From Microbacterium festucae (GTDB lineage Bacteria; Actinomycetota; Actinomycetes; Actinomycetales; Microbacteriaceae): 64,000 bases of DNA. The stretch is taken from contig NZ_JAOEFC010000003.1 in the NCBI RefSeq assembly GCF_025421715.1, positions 248,001 to 312,000 of the forward strand, given 5' to 3'. Position numbers and translations under genes: made by a program. The notes beneath the pieces were generated by a model. It had not been told where the DNA came from. It ran no database searches and was given only the letters and a program-made list of their open reading frames with translations. How positions within the stretch are numbered: position 1 is the first letter of the stretch; each line of letters starts with the position of its first letter. Shown one piece after another: positions 43,920-52,954 of the stretch.

Positions 43920-44957
43920 TCAGTCCTCGCTCGGTGAGGGCGACACAGTCGGTGCGGGCGCCGGTGTCTGCGCCGCCCGCCGCCGGGCGATCACCCCGCG
44001 CAGCAGCAGGCCGAGTGCGGCGGTGATCACGGTGGCGAGGATCGGACGCAGCGCGAGCTCGGGGGTCAGCAGCGCCAGGCCGAACACGGTGAGGCCGAAG
44101 TCGAGCATCTCGCCGGGCGCCGTGGCGTACACGCGGGTGCCGAGCGCGTTGGCGATGCCGGTCATCGCCGCGGGGGCGACCCACACCAGCAGCAGCGCGC
44201 CGACCGCCGCGACGATGCGGCCGGGGGTGCCCACCCCCGCCCACGCGATCGCGACGCCGGTGAGCACCGGGGCGATCCACTGCACGAGGGTGAGCAGGAA
44301 CGGGTAGTCGGTCGGCACCGAGCCGAACGGCACGATGAGGGCGGCCACCCACGAGCCGAACGCGATCGCGCCGGCGGTGAGGCCGATCACCGCGCCGCCA
44401 CGGGGCGCGCGGGCGATGAGCACGGTGGCGAGCACACCCAGCAGCACGGTGACCACCGCGCCCGCGGTGAGACCGGCGAGGTAGATGATCGCCTCGTCGG
44501 TGTCGGGCAGCAGCGTCGAGAGAACGAGCGCGGTCTGCACGACCGCGAGCAGCTGGATGACGACGACGCCCGCGACGAGCGTGGTCGTGCCGGCGCGGGC
44601 GCTGCGGGCGCGCAGGGCCCGGCCCGCGATGCCGGCGGCGGCGGAGCCGACCATCAGCAGCGCGAAGATCAGCGACACCGCGTACTGGCTGAACGGCAGC
44701 AGCACCACCGGCAGGGCGCTGGGGATCTCCGACCAGAAGTTCTGGATCGGCAGGCGCGCTCCGGTCAGCAGCCACGGCACGAGGGCCACGACGGCGGCCA
44801 CCGCGCCCACGCCGAACAGCAGCCAGCGCGACTGCGGCGGTGCGGTGACGGCATCCGGCGAGGAGGGTGCCGTGGTCTGCGGTGTGCTGGCCGCCGCGTT
44901 CTCGGCTGCGCCGGCCGAGCCCTTCGCGGTGTGGGCCCGGCGCTTCGGTGTGCTCAT
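43920..44957 (-). CDS. Polytopic membrane protein, unknown
   Basis: 345-aa protein with a Ser/Thr/Ala-rich cytoplasmic N-terminus (about 45 residues) and eight or nine hydrophobic helices, ending in a Pro/Ser tail. Family not recognised. Its start overlaps the end of the ATP-grasp gene (ATGA), so the two are co-translated. Confidence 0.7.
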   Translation of the reverse strand: MSTPKRRAHTAKGSAGAAENAAASTPQTTAPSSPDAVTAPPQSRWLLFGVGAVAAVVALVPWLLTGARLPIQNFWSEIPSALPVVLLPFSQYAVSLIFALLMVGSAAAGIAGRALRARSARAGTTTLVAGVVVIQLLAVVQTALVLSTLLPDTDEAIIYLAGLTAGAVVTVLLGVLATVLIARAPRGGAVIGLTAGAIAFGSWVAALIVPFGSVPTDYPFLLTLVQWIAPVLTGVAIAWAGVGTPGRIVAAVGALLLVWVAPAAMTGIANALGTRVYATAPGEMLDFGLTVFGLALLTPELALRPILATVITAALGLLLRGVIARRRAAQTPAPAPTVSPSPSED

Positions 44958-45847
44958 CGTGCGGCCTCCACAATGGCGTCGGCGATGGGGCCCACCGCAT
45001 CGGGGGCGACGTGCAGGTTCAGGGCCGGCTCGATCAGCTCCACCTCGATGACGACCAGTCCGAACGCGGCCGAGTCGACGGTGTCGACGCGGGCGTAGAG
45101 CGGCACGTCGCCGCCGGTCACGGCGGCCACGGCGCGCAGCACGTCGTCGGCGAAGGCCCGCTCGGCGTCGGTGGTGGCCACCGGCACCGGGTTCTCCTGG
45201 TAGACGCCGCCGATCAGTCCGCCGCCGCGGGCCAGGAGCGCCCCCTTCGCGATGGCGTGGCTGAAGTGCCCCGACATCGCGTACAGCGCCTTCTCGGCCC
45301 CGGCCGACAGTTCGGGGATCTCGGGCTGGATCATCGCCACGCCGCCCGTGGCGATGATCCGCTCGGCGAGGGCCTGCGCGGCGGGGTCGTCGGCGTGGAA
45401 CAGTCCGGTGTCGCGGGCCGCCGCCGACACGGCCGGCTTGACGACGACACCGCCGTCGGCGTGCGCGGCCAGCGCGCGGCGCGCCTCGTCGCTCGTGCGG
45501 CAGTACGCGGTGGGCACGACCGCCACGCCCGCCTCGGCGAGCTGGCGCAGGTAGTGCTTGTCGAGGTTCCACCGCACCACCGCGGGGGTGTTGCGCACGC
45601 GCGTCAGCGCCTCGGCGCGGTCGAGCCAGGCCTGGAACTCGTCGAGCCGATCCGGGTAGTCCCACGGGGTGCGGATGACGAGCAGGTCGAAGGCGGCGAG
45701 GTCGACGGCTGCGTCATGCCACACCACCGCTTCGGCGCGTGCGCCACGGGCGATGAGGGCGGCCACCAGCGGTGCGGTGTCCTGGTCGGGGTCTTCGGGG
45801 GCGTAGAAGCCGGCGTCGGTGACGACGATGCCGATGCGGGGAGACAC
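44954..45847 (-). CDS. ATP-grasp domain protein
   Basis: 297-aa protein with an N-terminal pre-ATP-grasp fold (IGIVVTDAG..., LLVIRTPWDY) and the ATP-grasp region around RWNLDKHYLRQLAEAGVAVVPTAY, GGVVVKPAVSAAA and LVVIEVELIEPAL. It is expected to form a carboxylate-amine/thiol ligation product, substrate unknown. Starts GTG 45847 or GTG 45853; TAGGCT lies just upstream. It is coupled with the membrane gene downstream. Confidence 0.75.
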   Translation of the reverse strand: MSPRIGIVVTDAGFYAPEDPDQDTAPLVAALIARGARAEAVVWHDAAVDLAAFDLLVIRTPWDYPDRLDEFQAWLDRAEALTRVRNTPAVVRWNLDKHYLRQLAEAGVAVVPTAYCRTSDEARRALAAHADGGVVVKPAVSAAARDTGLFHADDPAAQALAERIIATGGVAMIQPEIPELSAGAEKALYAMSGHFSHAIAKGALLARGGGLIGGVYQENPVPVATTDAERAFADDVLRAVAAVTGGDVPLYARVDTVDSAAFGLVVIEVELIEPALNLHVAPDAVGPIADAIVEAAR

Positions 45848-45858
45848 GGTCACCGAGC

Positions 45859-46704
45859 CTACTCGGACCCGGCCGATCCGCTCCCGCCGCGCTCTTCCTC
45901 CAGCAGTCGTCGCAGCTCGGCGGCCGAGGCCTCCGTCTGCGCGAGCAGCGCCTGCAGCTGCGCGGCGCGGTCGGTCTCGGTGCCCACCGCGGCGGGCTCG
46001 GTCGTCTCGGCCTCGGCGGCGGCGGCGTGCGCGCGCTGGCGCGGGGTGAGGAAGAAGTTCGCGAGGAAGCCGGTGAAGGTGCCGAAGATGCCCACGCCCA
46101 CGATGATGATGAGCGTGCCGACGATGCGCCCCGCCGCGGTGACGGGGTACTGGTCGCCATAGCCGACGGTCGAGATGGTCACGAGCGTGTACCAGAGGGC
46201 ATCGGATGCCGTGGTGATGTTGGCGGTCGGATCGGCCGCCTCCGCGTACAGCACGACGAGGCTGCCGAACTGCATCACCAGCACGCCCGCCAGCAGCAGC
46301 AGCAGCAGCGCGCTGTTGGCGCGATCGCGCACGACCGTGAGGAGGATGTGGCGCGCGCCGGTGCGGTGGAACAGGTGCACCACCCGGCGCAGCCGGAACA
46401 CGCGCAGGATGTTCAGCTGGGTCGCCGGCACCGCCGACAGCAGGTCGGCCCACCCGAAATCGCGCCAGAAGTAGTGCGCGCGGGCGGGCGCCGTGAAGAA
46501 CCGGTAGAGGAAGTCGACGAGGAACACGACGGTGAACAGCGCGGTCATGGTGGTGAGCACGGTCTGGATCTGCGGGTCGTTGTAGAACACCCACCACAGC
46601 ACGATGTTCACGATCGACAGCACCGACAGCAGCCCGATGAAGACCTCGTACGGGATGTTCTTCAGTTCGTCACGCTGTCGTGGGCGCACGAGGCGTCTGG
46701 CCAT
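45859..46704 (-). CDS. Voltage-gated-type K+ channel
   Basis: 281-aa ion channel. A voltage-sensor-like domain with basic S4 (ILRVFRLRRVVHLFHRTG) is followed by the pore helix and selectivity filter TVGYGDQYP and the final helix. The C-terminal 60 residues form a coiled-coil-like acidic tail (AQLQALLAQTEASAAELRRL). ATG 46704 follows GAGAGGAT. It is 11 bp ahead of the ATP-grasp gene, same strand. Confidence 0.88.
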   Translation of the reverse strand: MARRLVRPRQRDELKNIPYEVFIGLLSVLSIVNIVLWWVFYNDPQIQTVLTTMTALFTVVFLVDFLYRFFTAPARAHYFWRDFGWADLLSAVPATQLNILRVFRLRRVVHLFHRTGARHILLTVVRDRANSALLLLLLAGVLVMQFGSLVVLYAEAADPTANITTASDALWYTLVTISTVGYGDQYPVTAAGRIVGTLIIIVGVGIFGTFTGFLANFFLTPRQRAHAAAAEAETTEPAAVGTETDRAAQLQALLAQTEASAAELRRLLEEERGGSGSAGSE

Positions 46705-46769
46705 CGGGATCCTCTCGTCGGCTGCGCCCATCGTCCCACCGCACCCTGTCGGGCGGTGGCGGCGCGCGA

Positions 46770-46775
46770 TAGCGT
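46770..46775 (+). promoter_or_regulatory. -10 hexamer (leaderless) of the DHFR-like gene
   Basis: TAGCGT, seven bases, ATG 46783. Confidence 0.45.
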
Positions 46776-46782
46776 GTCCGCC

Positions 46783-47388
46783 ATGTCGACCGTGATCGCC
46801 ACCATGTCCCTGTCGCTCGACGGCGTCGGGGCGGGCGAGAACCAGACCGAGCAGCGTCCGTTCGGCGACATGCCCGAGGGCGTGCTGCACCGGTGGATGT
46901 TCGAGACCCCCGACGAGAACCGGGCCGAGATGGACGCGATCGTCTCGGCGGGCGCCTATGTGATGGGCCGCCACATGTTCGGCCCGGTGCGCGGCGAGTG
47001 GTCGAGCCACCCCGGCCCGTGGCGCGGCTGGTGGGGCCCGAACCCGCCGTACCACGCGCCGGTGTTCGTGCTCACGCACCACCCGCGCGAGAGCCTCGAG
47101 ATGGAGGGCGGCACCGTCTTCCACTTCGTGACCGACGGCATCCACGCCGCCCTGGAGCGTGCCCGCGAGGCCGCCGGCGAGCGGAACGTCCACATCGCCG
47201 GGGGCGTGTCGACCACCCGCGCCTACCTGCAGGCGGGGCTCGTCGACGAGCTGATGCTGCAGATCGCGCCGGTGGTCGTCGGCGACGGGCTGCGGCTGTT
47301 CGAGGGGATCGACGGGCTCGCGCTCGAGCAGCTCTCGGTGCGGGCCGCGTCGTTGGTCACGCACGTGCGCTACCGCGTCGTGCGCTGA
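46783..47388 (+). CDS. Dihydrofolate reductase family protein (RibD C-terminal-like)
   Basis: 201-aa protein with the RibD_C/DHFR-like fold: MSLSLDGV, YVMGRHMFGPVRG, VFVLTHHPRESL, and IAGGVSTTRAYLQAGLVDELMLQIAPVVVGDGLRLF. NADPH-dependent reduction of an unknown substrate. Convergent with QorB, with a long palindrome between. Confidence 0.85.
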   Translation: MSTVIATMSLSLDGVGAGENQTEQRPFGDMPEGVLHRWMFETPDENRAEMDAIVSAGAYVMGRHMFGPVRGEWSSHPGPWRGWWGPNPPYHAPVFVLTHHPRESLEMEGGTVFHFVTDGIHAALERAREAAGERNVHIAGGVSTTRAYLQAGLVDELMLQIAPVVVGDGLRLFEGIDGLALEQLSVRAASLVTHVRYRVVR

Positions 47389-47401
47389 CGGCGCGCCCGT
47401 G

Positions 47402-47482
47402 ACCATCCGTCGGAGCCGTGGGGCAGGTGTTGCCTCCCGGGTCACGCCCGTGCACACCTGCCCCAGCGGTCCGACGGATGGT
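47402..47482. terminator. 81-bp near-perfect inverted repeat
   Basis: ACCATCCGTCGGA (47402-47414) pairs with TCCGACGGATGGT (47470-47482), 13 of 13, and GGGGCAGGTGT (47420-47430) with ACACCTGCCCC (47454-47464), 11 of 11. A 5x5 internal loop lies between arms and a 23-nt loop caps it. It fills the gap between two convergent genes, so it can end transcripts from both; its size also recalls a miniature inverted-repeat element. Confidence 0.75.
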
Positions 47483-47487
47483 GCCGG

Positions 47488-48345
47488 TCAGGCCAGCGCG
47501 GCGCGCAGTCCGTCGACGAACGGCGTCGTCGGGCGGCCGATGAGGCGCGAGAGGGTGCCGTCGGTGTCGGCGAGCACGCCGTCGCGGATGCCGGTGTCGA
47601 TGCCGGCGACGAAGCCCGCCACCTCGGCGGGGAGCCCGGCGCCGACGAGTGCGGCGACGTGCTCGTCGGTGGTGAGGCGCACGTACGAGACCTCGCGGCC
47701 GAGCACCTCGGCCGCCGCCGCGGCGATGTCGTCGTAGCCGAGGACGGTGTCGCCGGCCAGCTCGTAGACCTGGCCGATGTGTCCGTCGCCGGTGAGCACG
47801 ACCGCGGCCGCCTCCGCGTAGTCGCGGCGGGTGGCCGGTGCGATCACGGCCTCGCCGACCGAGGCGGCGATCACGCCCGAGTCTGCCGCGCGCTGCACGT
47901 CGGCCACGTAGTTCTCGACGTACCAGTTGTTGCGGAGGATCACCGCGGGAAGGCCGGCAGCGGCGATCGCCTCTTCGGTGGCCTTGTGCTCGCCGCCCAG
48001 CGCCCAGTCGAAGGTGGTGGCCTTCGGGGCGCTGGTGTAGACGAACTTCGCCACGCCGGCCGCGACGGCGGCGTCGATGACGTTCTGGTGGCCGGCGAAG
48101 CGCGCGCCGGGCTCCGAGCCCGAGATGAGCAGCACCGTGTCGACGCCCTCGAGGGCGGCGGCGACGGTGGCGGGGGCGTCGTAGTCGACGTGCGCGGTGC
48201 GCACCCCGCGGTCGGCGAGGTCGGCGACCTTGTCGACCGAGCGGGCGCCCGCGACGATGTCGGATGCCGGTGTGCCGCGCTCGAGCAGGGCGTCGACGAC
48301 GAGGTGGCCGAGCTGTCCGCTGGCGCCGGTGACGAGAATGGTCAT
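47488..48345 (-). CDS. NAD(P)H quinone oxidoreductase of NmrA/QorB type
   Basis: 285-aa atypical SDR. The nucleotide-binding motif is VTGASGQLGHLV; conserved FVYTSAPKA and ILRNNWYVENY are typical of type 2 quinone oxidoreductases (QorB). Likely NADPH-dependent quinone reduction. It is divergent from an HxlR-type gene, an arrangement seen with QorR-type redox control. ATG 48345. Confidence 0.85.
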   Translation of the reverse strand: MTILVTGASGQLGHLVVDALLERGTPASDIVAGARSVDKVADLADRGVRTAHVDYDAPATVAAALEGVDTVLLISGSEPGARFAGHQNVIDAAVAAGVAKFVYTSAPKATTFDWALGGEHKATEEAIAAAGLPAVILRNNWYVENYVADVQRAADSGVIAASVGEAVIAPATRRDYAEAAAVVLTGDGHIGQVYELAGDTVLGYDDIAAAAAEVLGREVSYVRLTTDEHVAALVGAGLPAEVAGFVAGIDTGIRDGVLADTDGTLSRLIGRPTTPFVDGLRAALA

Positions 48346-48413
48346 GAGGGGAGTCCTTTCGATGGGATCACCGGTCAGAACCTCCCCCGCCCGGGTTTAC
48401 ATTCCTTCTCGGG

Positions 48414-48441
48414 GGTACCCACTTTTCGGTAAGGTACCCAC
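48414..48441. promoter_or_regulatory. Direct-repeat operator of the HxlR/QorB pair
   Basis: GGTACCCAC occurs at 48414-48422 and 48433-48441, spaced 19 bp; each contains the palindrome GGTACC. The second repeat overlaps the -10 TAAGGT and touches the HxlR start codon, fitting autorepression. Confidence 0.6.
48430..48435 (+). promoter_or_regulatory. -10 hexamer (leaderless) of the HxlR gene
   Basis: TAAGGT, six bases, ATG 48442. Confidence 0.5.
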
Positions 48442-48804
48442 ATGGCAGTGAGTTTTGCGGAGATCCGGGCGTCGCGTGACAAGGTGTTCACCGAGAACTG
48501 CCCGACGCGGGTCGTGCTCGATCATGTGATGAGCAAGTGGGGCGTGCTCGTGCTGCTCGCCCTCACCGACGGCACCCTGCGCTGGGGCGAGCTGCGCCGC
48601 ACGGTCGACGGCATCAGCGAGAAGATGCTCGCCACGACGCTGCGCACGCTCGAGGCCGACGGCATCGTGCAGCGCACCGCCTATCCCGAGGTGCCCCCGC
48701 GCGTGGAGTACGCCCTCACCGCACGCGGCGACGCCCTGATGGAGCGGATGCTGCCGCTCATGGCGTGGATCGCCGACGAAGCCGACGACATCGTCGCCCG
48801 CTGA
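48442..48804 (+). CDS. HxlR-family redox regulator (QorR-like)
   Basis: 120-aa winged-helix protein. C20 in FTENCPTRVVLDHVMSKWG is the conserved cysteine of the HxlR/QorR family that senses quinones or oxidants; the wHTH spans about residues 25-100 (LRWGELRRTVDGISEKMLATTLRTLEADG). It probably represses its own gene and qorB until oxidised. Confidence 0.88.
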   Translation: MAVSFAEIRASRDKVFTENCPTRVVLDHVMSKWGVLVLLALTDGTLRWGELRRTVDGISEKMLATTLRTLEADGIVQRTAYPEVPPRVEYALTARGDALMERMLPLMAWIADEADDIVAR

Positions 48805-48813
48805 CGGGCCCGC

Positions 48814-49839
48814 TCAGACGAAGCGCACCCAGTTGGCGCCGTTGCCGGTCTCGGCACGCTGGCGCAGCTCGAGGCGGTCGCCGCCCACCGCGTACAGCGA
48901 CACGGTGGTCGACTTCTCGCCGGCGGCGACGAGCCAGGCGCCGTCGGGGCTCACCGCGAAGCCGCGCGGCTGGGTCTCGGTGACGGTGAAGGTCTCGGCC
49001 GGGGCGAGCGTGCCGTCGGCGGCGACGGTCACGGCGCCCAGCGTGCTCTCGGTGCGCTCCGAAGCCCACAGGCGGTCGCCCGCCAGGTGCAGGTCGGCGC
49101 CCCAGATGTAGTGGTGATCGAGCGGGTTCGCGCCGAACTCGCTGTGCCCGAGTCCTGCGGCGGTGTCGTAGACGGTCGCCGCGTCGGCGGCGGTGAGCAC
49201 GCCCGTGAAGGTGTCGCGCACGTAGCGCAGCACCTCGCCCGAGAACTCGGTCATCACGTACACGGCATCCTGCGCCTCGCTGAGCACGAGGTGGCGCGGG
49301 CCCGATCCGGCGGGGGCGGCGACGGTCGCGGGCTCGAGCGGCACCAGGCCCAGCTCGTCGGCGATCGCGTACTGCGCGATGAGGTCGGCGCCCAGCGACA
49401 CGAAGTACGCGAAGCGGCCGTCGGCGCTGGGGAGCACCGAGTGCAGGTTGGGGAACTCGACGGTCGACACCGGCTCGCCGACCTCGCCGTCGGTGACGGG
49501 GGAGAGGATGCCGTAGCCCGCGCCGTAGGCGGCGCCCAGCAGGGCCGTGCCGCCGCGGGTGAGGGCGAGGTAGTTCATGCCGCCGCGGGGCAGGTCGCGG
49601 CGCGAGAGCGGGGTGAGCACGCCCGTCGCGCGGTCGAGGGAGAGGGTGACGATGCCGGCCACGTCGCCCTTGACGGCGGCGTAGACGAGGTCGCGGTCGG
49701 CGTCGACGGCGAACGTCGACGTGCCGGTGAGGCCGTCGGTGGTGGCGAGGAGCTCGAGGGCTCCGTCGTCGAAGCGGAAGACCGAGATGGAGCCGTCAGT
49801 GGCGTTGGCGACCAGAACGAGGGAAGCGGGAGAAGTCAC
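48814..49839 (-). CDS. Lactonase-family beta-propeller protein
   Basis: 341-aa seven-bladed propeller related to 6-phosphogluconolactonase YkgB-type proteins. Repeated segments include VANATDGSISVFRFD, GSGPRHLVLSEAQDAVYVMTE and TQPRGFAVSPDGAWLVAAGE. GTG 49839 is leaderless (TACGAT, six bases). The exact lactone is unknown. Confidence 0.82.
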   Translation of the reverse strand: MTSPASLVLVANATDGSISVFRFDDGALELLATTDGLTGTSTFAVDADRDLVYAAVKGDVAGIVTLSLDRATGVLTPLSRRDLPRGGMNYLALTRGGTALLGAAYGAGYGILSPVTDGEVGEPVSTVEFPNLHSVLPSADGRFAYFVSLGADLIAQYAIADELGLVPLEPATVAAPAGSGPRHLVLSEAQDAVYVMTEFSGEVLRYVRDTFTGVLTAADAATVYDTAAGLGHSEFGANPLDHHYIWGADLHLAGDRLWASERTESTLGAVTVAADGTLAPAETFTVTETQPRGFAVSPDGAWLVAAGEKSTTVSLYAVGGDRLELRQRAETGNGANWVRFV

Positions 49840-49845
49840 CCTTCG

Positions 49846-49851
49846 ATCGTA
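49846..49851 (-). promoter_or_regulatory. -10 hexamer (leaderless) of the lactonase gene
   Basis: Minus-strand TACGAT with six bases to GTG 49839. Confidence 0.5.
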
Positions 49852-49876
49852 GGCGCCGTGGCCGCGGCGGGGCCGC

Positions 49877-51028
49877 TCACCACCCTCCTCGGGTGGGGGT
49901 GTGACCGTCGCGGGCATCGGCGGGCATCGCCATTTCGGCGCGCACGCCGAGCAGGCGCACGGCTCGGTCGGCGTCGATCTTGTCGACCAGCCGCAGGAGC
50001 TCCGCGGTGACGGTGGCCTCGTCGCCGGTCTCGTCGATCTTGTGCACGAGGTTCTTCGTCGTGAACGGCGCGTAGCGCACCTTGATCCCCACCCCGACCA
50101 CGGGGCGGCCCTCGGCGGCCACATCGGCGAGCACCTGGCCGATGAGCGCCCGTGCCGCCTCGACGATGTCGGCGCGGTCGGTGAGGTCGGTCTGGAACGT
50201 CGTCTCGCGGCTGTGCCCGCGGGCCACCCACGGGGTGTCGTCCACCGTGGCCGACCCGTCACCGCGCCCCAGCTGCCGGTACCACGGCCCCATCTTCGGG
50301 CCGAACTCGGCCGCCAGCGGCGCCGTGTCGGCGGCGGCCAGTTCGGCGACGGTCGTGATGCCCAGCGCCGCGAGCCGCTTCGAGACCTTCGCCCCCACGC
50401 CCCACAGCGCCGCGGTGGGCCGCGCGCCCATGACGTCGAGCCAGTTGTCGGCGGTCAGGCGGAACCGGCCCTGCGGCTTGCCGAAGTCGGTGGCGTTCTT
50501 GGCGCGGATGAGCGTGTCGCCGATCCCCACGCTGCAGTGCAGCCCGGTGCGGGCGAGCACGGCGGCCTGGATGCCGCGGGCCGCGGCATCGGGATCGGCG
50601 GTGCGCAGGCCCACGAAGGCCTCGTCCCAGCCGAGCACCTGCACCACCGCGCCCGGCTGCGCGCGCAGCGTCGCCATCACCTCGTCGGATGCCGCGGTGT
50701 AGGCGGGCGCGTCGACGGGGAGGAACACGGCGTCGGGGATCTTGCGAGCGGCGATCTTCAGCGGCATCCCCGAGCCCACGCCGAACGCGCGGGCCTCGTA
50801 CGACGCGGTCGACACGACGGCGCGCTCGGTGGGGTCGCCGCGGCCGCCCACGATCACGGGAAGGCCGACCAGCTCGGGGCGGCGCAGCAGCTCGACCGCC
50901 GCGATGAACTGGTCGAGGTCGACGTGCAGCACCCAGCCGGGCGGCTTCGCGCCGGCCGGATCCGCCGCCGCCTCCGCGTCCGGTTCCGCGGGGGTCGACC
51001 CCGACGAGGGCACGGCGTCGTCGCTCAT
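49877..51028 (-). CDS. dinB: DNA polymerase IV (Y family)
   Basis: 383-aa translesion polymerase. The active-site segments are VLHVDLDQFIAAVE (Mg-binding Asp, steric-gate Phe), RAVVSTASYEARAFGVGSGMP and the catalytic pair in LGWDEAFVG, then the thumb HhH region and little-finger domain. An acidic/Ala-rich N-terminal extension of about 30 residues precedes the palm. No SOS (LexA) box was recognised near 51029. Confidence 0.92.
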   Translation of the reverse strand: MSDDAVPSSGSTPAEPDAEAAADPAGAKPPGWVLHVDLDQFIAAVELLRRPELVGLPVIVGGRGDPTERAVVSTASYEARAFGVGSGMPLKIAARKIPDAVFLPVDAPAYTAASDEVMATLRAQPGAVVQVLGWDEAFVGLRTADPDAAARGIQAAVLARTGLHCSVGIGDTLIRAKNATDFGKPQGRFRLTADNWLDVMGARPTAALWGVGAKVSKRLAALGITTVAELAAADTAPLAAEFGPKMGPWYRQLGRGDGSATVDDTPWVARGHSRETTFQTDLTDRADIVEAARALIGQVLADVAAEGRPVVGVGIKVRYAPFTTKNLVHKIDETGDEATVTAELLRLVDKIDADRAVRLLGVRAEMAMPADARDGHTPTRGGW

Positions 51029-51068
51029 GCGACCAGTGTGCACCCGGGCGGCGACAGCGGGCGAGGCC

Positions 51069-52268
51069 TCAGGCGGCGACCTCGGCGGCCACCGTGAGCG
51101 CGCCGACCACCGAGCGGTACTCGTCGACCATGCGTGCACGGTCCAGGCGCGGGCGCGCGGCGAGGGCGAGCACCCGCAGGCGGGCGCGGTCGGCAAGCAC
51201 CGCCGCCCATGCCTCGGCGATCGCCTGCTCGTCGTGCGGGGTGACCACGCCGATGCCGGCGACCACCGACGGGGCGTCGCCGACGGCGGTGGTGACGGGG
51301 GTCGCGCCGCACGCAGCCCCTTCGATGAGGCACAGCGGCGAGGCTTCGCCGAACGCGCTGGTGAGCGCCACGATGTCGGCGATCCCGTAGACGGCGGGCA
51401 TGTCGTCGCGGATGCCGAGGGGGTGCAGTCGTGCGTCGTCGGGGTCGAGCCCGGCGTCGGCGATGAGATGGCGCAGCGGGGCGTTGGCGGGGGTCATGCC
51501 GGCTCCGCACAGCACGTAGTGCGTCTCGGGGGCGCGGCGCAGATGCCGGGCGACGGCGCGCAGGAACAGTCCCGGGTCTTTCATCGCGTCGAACCGCGCT
51601 GCGAAGACGACCACGGGCGCACCCGCCGGGATGCCCAGGGTGCGACGGGTCTCGGCGCGCTCGGCGGCGCCGGCCGGACGGAACCGGTCGGTGTCGATGC
51701 CGTTGGCCACCACGTGCCGCCGGCCCGGGGTCGTGCCCAGGCGCGAGTAGGCCTCGTCCGTGGCATCCGCGCACGAGATCGTCGCCGTCAGCAGACCCGT
51801 GGCGGTGGCCTCGGCCAGCCACGACAGGGCCGCGCCGGAGTGCACGGGGTCGGAGCGGTGCAGGCACGCCGCCACCGGCACGTCCGGCATCCAGCCGCGG
51901 CGCTGCAGCGCCACCAGCAGTCCCAGCGGCTGCTCCTTCAGCGACAGCACGACGTCGACGCCGGTGAGGGCGGCGCGGGCGGTGAGCAGTTCGCGGATGC
52001 TGTAGGTCTCGGGGTCGAGGGGGCGGTCGCCGGCGGTGCGGTCGAGCGTGTGCACCGCCACCCCCGCCGCCGTCAGCCGACGGAAGCGGGGGTCGTCGGT
52101 CATCTCCTGCACCGACGCGTCGCGCACCGCGCGCGAGGCGAGGGCGAGCACGCTGTGCTGCTGCGAGGCGCCGTCGTGCAGTCCCGCCACGACGTCGCTG
52201 TGGAGGATGCGGGCACCGCCCGCGAAGAAGCCTTCGTAGAGCGACAGGACTCGCAGCGGTCGGGTCAT
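51069..52268 (-). CDS. GT4-type glycosyltransferase
   Basis: 399-aa GT-B fold enzyme. The donor half has VVFAARFDAMKDPGLFLRAV, VLCGAG, and the conserved SAFGEASPLCLIEGAACGATPVTTAVGD (E-x7-E type). The acceptor half starts LRVLSLYEGFFAGGARILHSD. Start ATG 52268 has AAGGA five bases upstream; ATG 52274 would be too close. Likely transfers a sugar to a cell-surface or secondary metabolite acceptor. Confidence 0.87.
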   Translation of the reverse strand: MTRPLRVLSLYEGFFAGGARILHSDVVAGLHDGASQQHSVLALASRAVRDASVQEMTDDPRFRRLTAAGVAVHTLDRTAGDRPLDPETYSIRELLTARAALTGVDVVLSLKEQPLGLLVALQRRGWMPDVPVAACLHRSDPVHSGAALSWLAEATATGLLTATISCADATDEAYSRLGTTPGRRHVVANGIDTDRFRPAGAAERAETRRTLGIPAGAPVVVFAARFDAMKDPGLFLRAVARHLRRAPETHYVLCGAGMTPANAPLRHLIADAGLDPDDARLHPLGIRDDMPAVYGIADIVALTSAFGEASPLCLIEGAACGATPVTTAVGDAPSVVAGIGVVTPHDEQAIAEAWAAVLADRARLRVLALAARPRLDRARMVDEYRSVVGALTVAAEVAA

Positions 52269-52381
52269 CGTCATCCTTCGGTCGGGGGCCCGGTGGGGGA
52301 GGCGGTGTCTGGCTTCAGCCAGTGTCATCCGTGGGCCGCGACGGCGGGTGAACGTGGTGTTACAGGGGTGTGACCTTTGCC

Positions 52382-52873
52382 TCAGCGGCCGTCGCGCACG
52401 GCGCGGGCGAACGCGGCGACGTTCTCGCGCAGGGCGTCGATGCGTCGATCGCGGGCGGCTTCGCGGTCGAACCCCAGATAGGCCGACGGCGGCAGCTTTC
52501 GCACGTTGGCCGAGCACTCGAAGTTCTCGCACACGAGCACCCCGACGGTGTCGCCGCGGCGTCCCGCCTCGCCGGCGCGCTTGGCGATGTACATCACGAC
52601 GTCGTTGGGCAGCGTGATGTCGGCGCACCACGAGCACTGCGCGCGTCCGCGCGGCTTCGCGTCGGCGCGGCGCAGCATGAGCGAGGCGGGCGCGCCGTCG
52701 AGGTCGACGGTGACGTAGGCCACCTGGGCGAGCTTGCGGTCGTGCCAGCCGAGGTAGTCCAGCGACTCCCAGGCGGTCTCATCGAGATCGTCGGGAAGCA
52801 GTGCGGCTTTGCGCTCGCGCAGGCTGGCGTTGAGGAATGAGGCGCGGATGTCGGCCTCGGAGAAGGGTCGCAT
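52382..52873 (-). CDS. FBP-type (FusB-like) EF-G-binding protein
   Basis: 163-aa protein of the FBP/FusB group, which bind elongation factor G through a C-terminal treble-clef zinc finger. The four Zn cysteines are CSWC (with the pattern around QCSWCADI) and CENFEC. In the family, binding rescues EF-G stalled by fusidic acid. A small ORF and hairpin (52938-53028) precede it. Confidence 0.85.
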   Translation of the reverse strand: MRPFSEADIRASFLNASLRERKAALLPDDLDETAWESLDYLGWHDRKLAQVAYVTVDLDGAPASLMLRRADAKPRGRAQCSWCADITLPNDVVMYIAKRAGEAGRRGDTVGVLVCENFECSANVRKLPPSAYLGFDREAARDRRIDALRENVAAFARAVRDGR

Positions 52874-52937
52874 GTGAATCCTGTCGTGACGGTGCGGCCG
52901 AGGCCGCGAAGAGGGGCGCGTCGATGACGCGGAGAAG

Positions 52938-52954
52938 CTGACGGATGCCGTCAG
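52938..52954. promoter_or_regulatory. Hairpin at the end of the candidate leader ORF
   Basis: CTGACGG-ATG-CCGTCAG, 7-bp perfect stem with 3-nt loop, overlaps the TGA of the 25-codon ORF and lies 65 bp before the FBP start, as in leader-peptide attenuators. Confidence 0.45.
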
